The notes beneath the pieces were generated by a model, which made no database searches, had not been told where the DNA came from, and saw nothing but the letters and a program-made list of their open reading frames with translations. The position numbers and the translations under genes were made by a program. From Mesostigma viride (lineage: Eukaryota > Streptophyta > Mesostigmatophyceae > Mesostigmatales > Mesostigmataceae): a stretch of DNA of 64,000 nt. Within the stretch, counting starts at the first letter, position 1; each line of letters begins with the position of its first letter. The DNA is taken from NCBI GenBank assembly GCA_009746045.1, contig RPFO01000154.1:7248193-7312192 (forward strand), read 5' to 3'. This document shows positions 59,703-64,000 of this stretch, piece by piece.

Positions 59703-62700
59703 TGGGTGGCAGCGCGGCAGGTCCTCAAGATGGAACAGTACTTCCCATCACACCATCATCGCAGATACGGCTCAGCGGGTTGGCAGGCACCGGGCTAGCG
59801 CCGGGGCCAAGTGCCAGCCAGGGGGTGGGTGCGGATGTGTTGCAGCAGATTTTGCAACATGTAGCACAATCCCAACAACAGATGCAGCAGCAACAGCAGG
59901 CTATGCAGTTGCAGCAGCAGCAGACAGCGCAGTTGGCGGCGCAGATTGCAAGTCTGCACGCGACGTGGACCGCGCAAGCAACGCTGACACCAGCGCCGCA
60001 CCTACCACAGCCGCAAGTATTGCAGCCGCAGGCGCAAGTTTGGCAGCCCCAAGTGCAGGTGTTGCAGTCGCAGGTGCCTTTAATGTCGCAGGCACCATCC
60101 GTGCAGCCACAGGCGCAAGTGCCACAGATGCAGGCGTCGCGGCAGCATGTGCCTGGCCTAGTGCACAAACTGGGTTTTCTTTTGGCGTGCCGCATGCGCC
60201 GGCACCAACAAACCCAGCGACGCCACGGCTACAAACACCGTGGGTGCGGCCAGGCATCATTCCGGGATTGCAGCGAGGCAGTCCATACACGGTGGAACGA
60301 GGCTATGGGCTGGAGCCGAGGTTTGTAGCTACTCTACCAAGGACGCCAAGCATGCCGGTGGGCTACAATGGGTCGCCGATTGAGGGATCCAAGGTGGGAA
60401 TGCCGGTGCAAGCGCAGGTGGAGCTGAAGGACAGGTATACTGCTGACGGTGGGCTTGTTGACATCAACCAAGCCTATTGGAAATATAAGACTTGGCTGCA
60501 CCAGCAGTATATCGTCACGCATAACCAGCTGCCGAAGTCCTTTGAGATGGACAACATCCCAATGTTTTTCTCGGGCAACACGCAAAAGCTGGTGCAGCGG
60601 TGGGTCACAGGCTACCATGAGGTGGCGCTGAAGACGGGAAGATCCGATGTGTGGTACAGGCGCGACCAACAAGGCTTGCCGGACTACCAACACGTGGTAT
60701 TTGACGTCGACCCTGCCGAGGAGCTGTGGGAACTGCTGCGCGCCAAGTACGCCCACTCCTCCACCAAGGCGGAGGCGGAGTGGCATGATTTCAAGGTGGG
60801 GGACAAGGAGTCGCCTGACGCCACGATGGACCGCCTGGAGGTCTTGCGGGATGAGGTCCCGGCATGGACGGAGGCGGAGGCGTGTGAGAAGTGGCTCAAG
60901 GCGTTGGGTCCAAAAGCTGCCATGATCCCACAACCTAGATTTGGTTGTCACTGGGACCTGGCCCAGCTGTGCACGGAAGTGCATGCATTCAACCGGCGAC
61001 AGGCACGGGGTCTCCCGGACCTAGTGGAGCTGGTACGCCAAGAAGTCGCCCAAGCGCACAAGGGTAACAGGGTGGGTGGCGCGCAATCAGGCGGTGGAGG
61101 GTCCAGCGGTGGAAGGGGTGGACCAAGCAGCCGGCAGTTTGGGTCGCAGGCGGACAAGCCAGCCAGCGCGGGGGGCGACAACACGGCCTCCAGCAGCACC
61201 GGCCAGGCGACGGCTGACCCGCACAAGGCATGTTGGATCTGCGGGAAGCCAGATCACGTGAAGCGGGCCTGCCCAGCCCAGTGCAAGAAGGAGCACGCGG
61301 CTGGAACGCCCGCCCATGCTCCGGCAGGGTGCAAGTACCCAGTGGTCACCAAGACCGTGCAAGCACATGCAGCGGCCATGGTGGCGGCCGACAGCACGCC
61401 AACAGAGCAGGCAGCTGAGGTATCGGCAGCGCCGGCGTCACCCAGCCAACCGAGTGGGCAGGCGGCGGGGATGGAAGCGTATGACGCGTATACGCTGGTG
61501 GAGCAACCCGACTTGTTCTGGGCTCCTATCCATGCCGTCGAGGTCCAGGCAGCTACCCGAGGCAAGCAGGCACGGGCATTGCCGTCGTTCCTACCAACCA
61601 CGGGAAATGGTGAGGGGGGGCCACCCCAGCTTCCTGCATCGTTCCCGGCAGGTTCAACCGGCGGTGAGTCATCGCTGCTGGAGCACCCGAACCCCGCCGA
61701 CGCCGAGCAGCGGCGCAAGCTGCCACCATTCTTGCCAGTGGATGGAGTGATTGATGCTCCCTTGTTTTCTGCCAGGCAAGTGATTGATGGCTGCGGGCAG
61801 CGGGGCATCACGTTGGTGCACCAAGCAGCTGCGGCACTGCAGCGGTGCGCCGACAGCCTAGACGCACGCACATTGCCGGTGGCGGAAACTGCGCGGCGGG
61901 TCACCATGCCAGTTATGCCGGCAACCCCGGCAGACGTCCCAGCACCAACCATGCCCCGGGAAGCAACCCGCGAGGAGCGGATGTCACGGGTGCCGAGGAC
62001 AGTCACGGTGGCAAAGCACCCTGATGGGTCCCCGGCTATCGCTTTCCAGGCAATCAGCGAGGACGGCACTTGTTGGGGCCCTATGGTGTGCCCCAGCGCA
62101 AAGTCCGTCACCAAGCTGGATGGCGGAGCCGGGCCGCTCGTGATCACCATGGAGCTGGCCAAGATGTGTGGTGCGACCCGTGAGAACGGCGGGCTCATAG
62201 ACAGCACCGTTCTCGTGGAGGGATGGAAAGGGCCAGCGGCGCGACCCGATGCAATGACTTCCATGCTGATCAACGTCATCCTCAACCCCACGGACCCAAA
62301 GCGGATGGCCTGCGTGGCTGTGCCGGCCTTGGTGGTCGACAGGTGTGGGTATGCAGCCCTTATCGGGATGGACGTCATGTATCGCCTCGGGCTCATAATT
62401 GACCCTTGGCTGGAGGTTGCGACCTACCGCCGTGATTGGCAGGGGGAGGGGAAGCAAAAGGCGCTTCTTCCCATTCAGTGCAGCAGCGACCCGGAGCCTA
62501 ACCCGCAGGGGGTGGTGTCGCTAGACGCGTGTGTGGCTGCAGTGGTGTCGCCCGCCAGCATAGAGGTGGAGCCAGGGGATGCGGCTGAGAACTGGGGGGG
62601 GGCGTGTGGCCGGACGCGCAAGCGGTGCACATGGCGCAAGCGGCTAGCGACAAGCGCGCGCGCGATAGGCACCGGTGTGTGCTGCCTGCGGCGTTGCCAG

Positions 62701-62778
62701 CGCGGGATGCGCAGAGGCAAAGTTGGCTTGCCCAGGTTGCGCCCCTGCCACGCCTGCGCGATGTGCGCGCACGGGTGA
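59703..62778 (+). CDS. Gag-protease of the methyltransferase-bearing retroelement
   Basis: The gene resumes after the DNA insert. A Gln-rich part (about 59860-60150, frame of 59705) passes into the main frame (up to the TGA at 62776-62778) by a one-base shift around 60140-60180. The main frame shows a Gag core (FFSGNTQKLVQRWVTGYHEV, ELWELLRAKYAHSSTKAEAE, CEKWLKALGPKAAMI), a CCHC knuckle CWICGKPDHVKRAC, a long Pro/Ala-rich linker, and a retropepsin-like segment: KLDGGAGPLVITMELA and AALIGMDVMYRLGLIID, with D-G-G-A in place of D-S-G-A. After a run of nine G (62594-62602) the frame turns into Arg/Cys-rich sequence that looks out of frame. Confidence 0.75.
62594..62602 (+). promoter_or_regulatory. 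G9 run: candidate -1 frameshift site between protease and methyltransferase
   Basis: The gag-protease frame reads sensibly up to this run. The -1 frame is open from here, without a stop, into the methyltransferase. A -1 slip on G homopolymer would fuse them. An assembly indel would look the same. Confidence 0.45.
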
Positions 62779-64000
62779 TGGCGGCATGTCAGGCACTGCC
62801 CAAGGGTGCTGGGGGGAAGCGGCGCCAGCCGGGTGCCATCACGCAGTACCCCGGCTTTAGCGCAGAGGTGCTGGAACGCATCCCGGACTTCGGGCGTGCC
62901 ACCGTCGTGCTGGAGCTGTTCGCAGGTATGGGTGGCGGCATAGCCGGTTTCCTGAGCAGCGGGGGGGTATGCAGCAAGCTCATTGCGGTGGAGGCATCGC
63001 TCACAGCCAGGGCGGCATATTTGCACCACTGCGCTATCTTGTCGCAAGCATACCCAGCACAATTTCCTCCATCCGCCTGGGCTGATGTCTTCGGCGAGGG
63101 CACTCATGACGTGCGCTTCCTTGGGCAGCAGCAGCTGCGCCGCCTCATCTCACAACATGGCGAGGTAGGGTTGGTCATTGCTGGCTGGGAGTGCCAAGGC
63201 ATGAGCCAGGCTGGGCATGGCCGGGGCCTTGCCGACAGCAGGAGCGGCCTATTTTGGGACATGCTGCGCATTGTGGGCGAGCTCCAGCAGCTGCAGCAGG
63301 TGCCACCCGCCTACTTATTTGAAAACGTAGTGGCGGTGGACAGTCCCAGCCCCACTGTTCGGGAGGATTGGGGCACCATTGTGGGTATTTTGGGGGAACC
63401 CGTGGTGTCGGACAATGCCGGGCTGGGAGGGAATACCCATCGGCTGCGCGCGTTCTGGACCAACATCGCTGGCCAAGGTTCTACGCAGGCGGTGATGCAG
63501 CATGTCGCTAGCCACATTGAGCTGCCACCGGTCGATGTCGTGTTGCCCAGTCAACTCACGGCGCAGTATGTGGAGCACGATGATCAGGCACCCTACGCGC
63601 CCGTCAACAAGGCAGGCGCCCCCATGCGAGCACTGCCCACCCTTGTCAGTTACCAAGGGTCCCAGGCTTATCGTGACCGGGGCAAGGGGCTTGTGTGGGA
63701 GCGTGCCACAGGTCTCTTGGTTCAGCCACCCGCGGGGTTTCGTGAACTAAGCATGGGCTTTGCCGAAGGTGCATCCGCCGCCCCAGGGCTCCTGGAGGTG
63801 GAGCGATGGTCGCTCATTGGCCAGGCCATGTCAGCCTGGCAGGTGGGGTACACCTTGCTAGCAGCGCAAGGTGTGCGGAGGGTGCAGCGGGTTGCACTTC
63901 CCGTCCATGCTGCGACTGCACAGGCGCAGAGTGAACTTCTCCACCCACCGGTGCTGCGCCGGCTGGTGTGCCTAAGGCGGAGCGTGCAGGCGGCAGGGGC
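62778..64000 (+). CDS. Cytosine-C5 DNA methyltransferase domain of the retroelement (3'-partial)
   Basis: The frame is open from about 62600 through the window end. The first ATG (62778) overlaps the gag stop as TGATG. Counting from it, motif I is LELFAGMG (residues 45-52), followed by an IAVEAS motif II-like strand. Motif IV is AGWECQGMSQAG with the expected catalytic Cys at 139. Motif VI is FENVVAVD (Glu182), motif VIII is HRLRAFW, and motifs IX and X are FRELSMGFAEG and IGQAMSAWQVGYTLL. The full catalytic motif order of C5 methyltransferases is therefore present. The residue before the catalytic Cys is Glu instead of the usual Pro. There is no chromo, BAH or UBA region. It would methylate cytosine in DNA, perhaps the element's own copies. 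It is continuous with Gag-protease, not a host gene. Confidence 0.85.
   Translation, partial: MAACQALPKGAGGKRRQPGAITQYPGFSAEVLERIPDFGRATVVLELFAGMGGGIAGFLSSGGVCSKLIAVEASLTARAAYLHHCAILSQAYPAQFPPSAWADVFGEGTHDVRFLGQQQLRRLISQHGEVGLVIAGWECQGMSQAGHGRGLADSRSGLFWDMLRIVGELQQLQQVPPAYLFENVVAVDSPSPTVREDWGTIVGILGEPVVSDNAGLGGNTHRLRAFWTNIAGQGSTQAVMQHVASHIELPPVDVVLPSQLTAQYVEHDDQAPYAPVNKAGAPMRALPTLVSYQGSQAYRDRGKGLVWERATGLLVQPPAGFRELSMGFAEGASAAPGLLEVERWSLIGQAMSAWQVGYTLLAAQGVRRVQRVALPVHAATAQAQSELLHPPVLRRLVCLRRSVQAAG

Noticed and set aside
59725-60195. Cys-rich minus ORF
   Set aside because: Antisense of the Gln-rich gag tract (CAG read as CTG/TGC).

Overview
The window is nuclear DNA from a eukaryote, most likely a green alga. 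This rests on spliced genes with GT/AG introns, Copia primer sites matching the 3' end of initiator tRNA-Met, an extracellular substrate-binding/EGF receptor of a kind I associate with chlorophytes, and many Copia, Ty3/gypsy, LINE and TIR elements. I cannot name the species. About 85% of the window is transposable elements, several nested two or three deep. Element boundaries below come from terminal sequences and target-site duplications (TSDs) read directly from the sequence.

Layout: (1) 1-8002, minus strand: one split host gene for a membrane receptor. Six exons join in consistent phase and encode a periplasmic-binding-protein-like ectodomain, an EGF-like module and the start of a transmembrane helix; the gene runs off the left edge. 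A 781-bp TIR element sits in one intron. (2) 9850-23822: a Ty3/gypsy element (minus strand, TSD GCTAC) with a viroplasmin-like ORF before gag and an unrecognised ORF after integrase. It is split by a gag-only Copia element (18691-21890, TSD GGAGG). (3) 24691-25511: a 5'-truncated LINE with poly(A) and a 14-bp TSD. (4) 25933-34474: a TIR element of the same family as the intronic one, interrupted by a 7.7-kb Copia-like element (26030-33758, TSD AGTTA) whose order appears to be gag-INT-PR-RT-RNase H. (5) 34764-39979: a LINE (minus strand, 14-bp TSD) whose endonuclease and reverse transcriptase lie in one frame separated by a single TAA. (6) 40013-40473: a third TIR element; 40580-41340: a decayed LINE end. 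(7) 42505-47419: a gag-protease-only Copia element (TSD GTAGG). (8) From about 47425 to beyond 64000: an LTR-retrotransposon-like unit with gag, zinc knuckle, protease and then a cytosine-C5 DNA methyltransferase domain. Its gag is split by an 11.7-kb CACTA-like element (47974-59702) full of duplications, hairpins, a tRNA-related insertion and microsatellites.

The most notable item is the DNA methyltransferase placed directly after the retroelement protease, apparently reached by a -1 frameshift on a run of nine G. Next are the Copia-like element with integrase ahead of protease, and the TIR family built from repeated cassettes that resemble splice acceptors. Many element ORFs are broken by single-base shifts although their LTR pairs are nearly identical. 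Recent transposition by helpers, programmed shifts and uncorrected assembly indels are all possible explanations.
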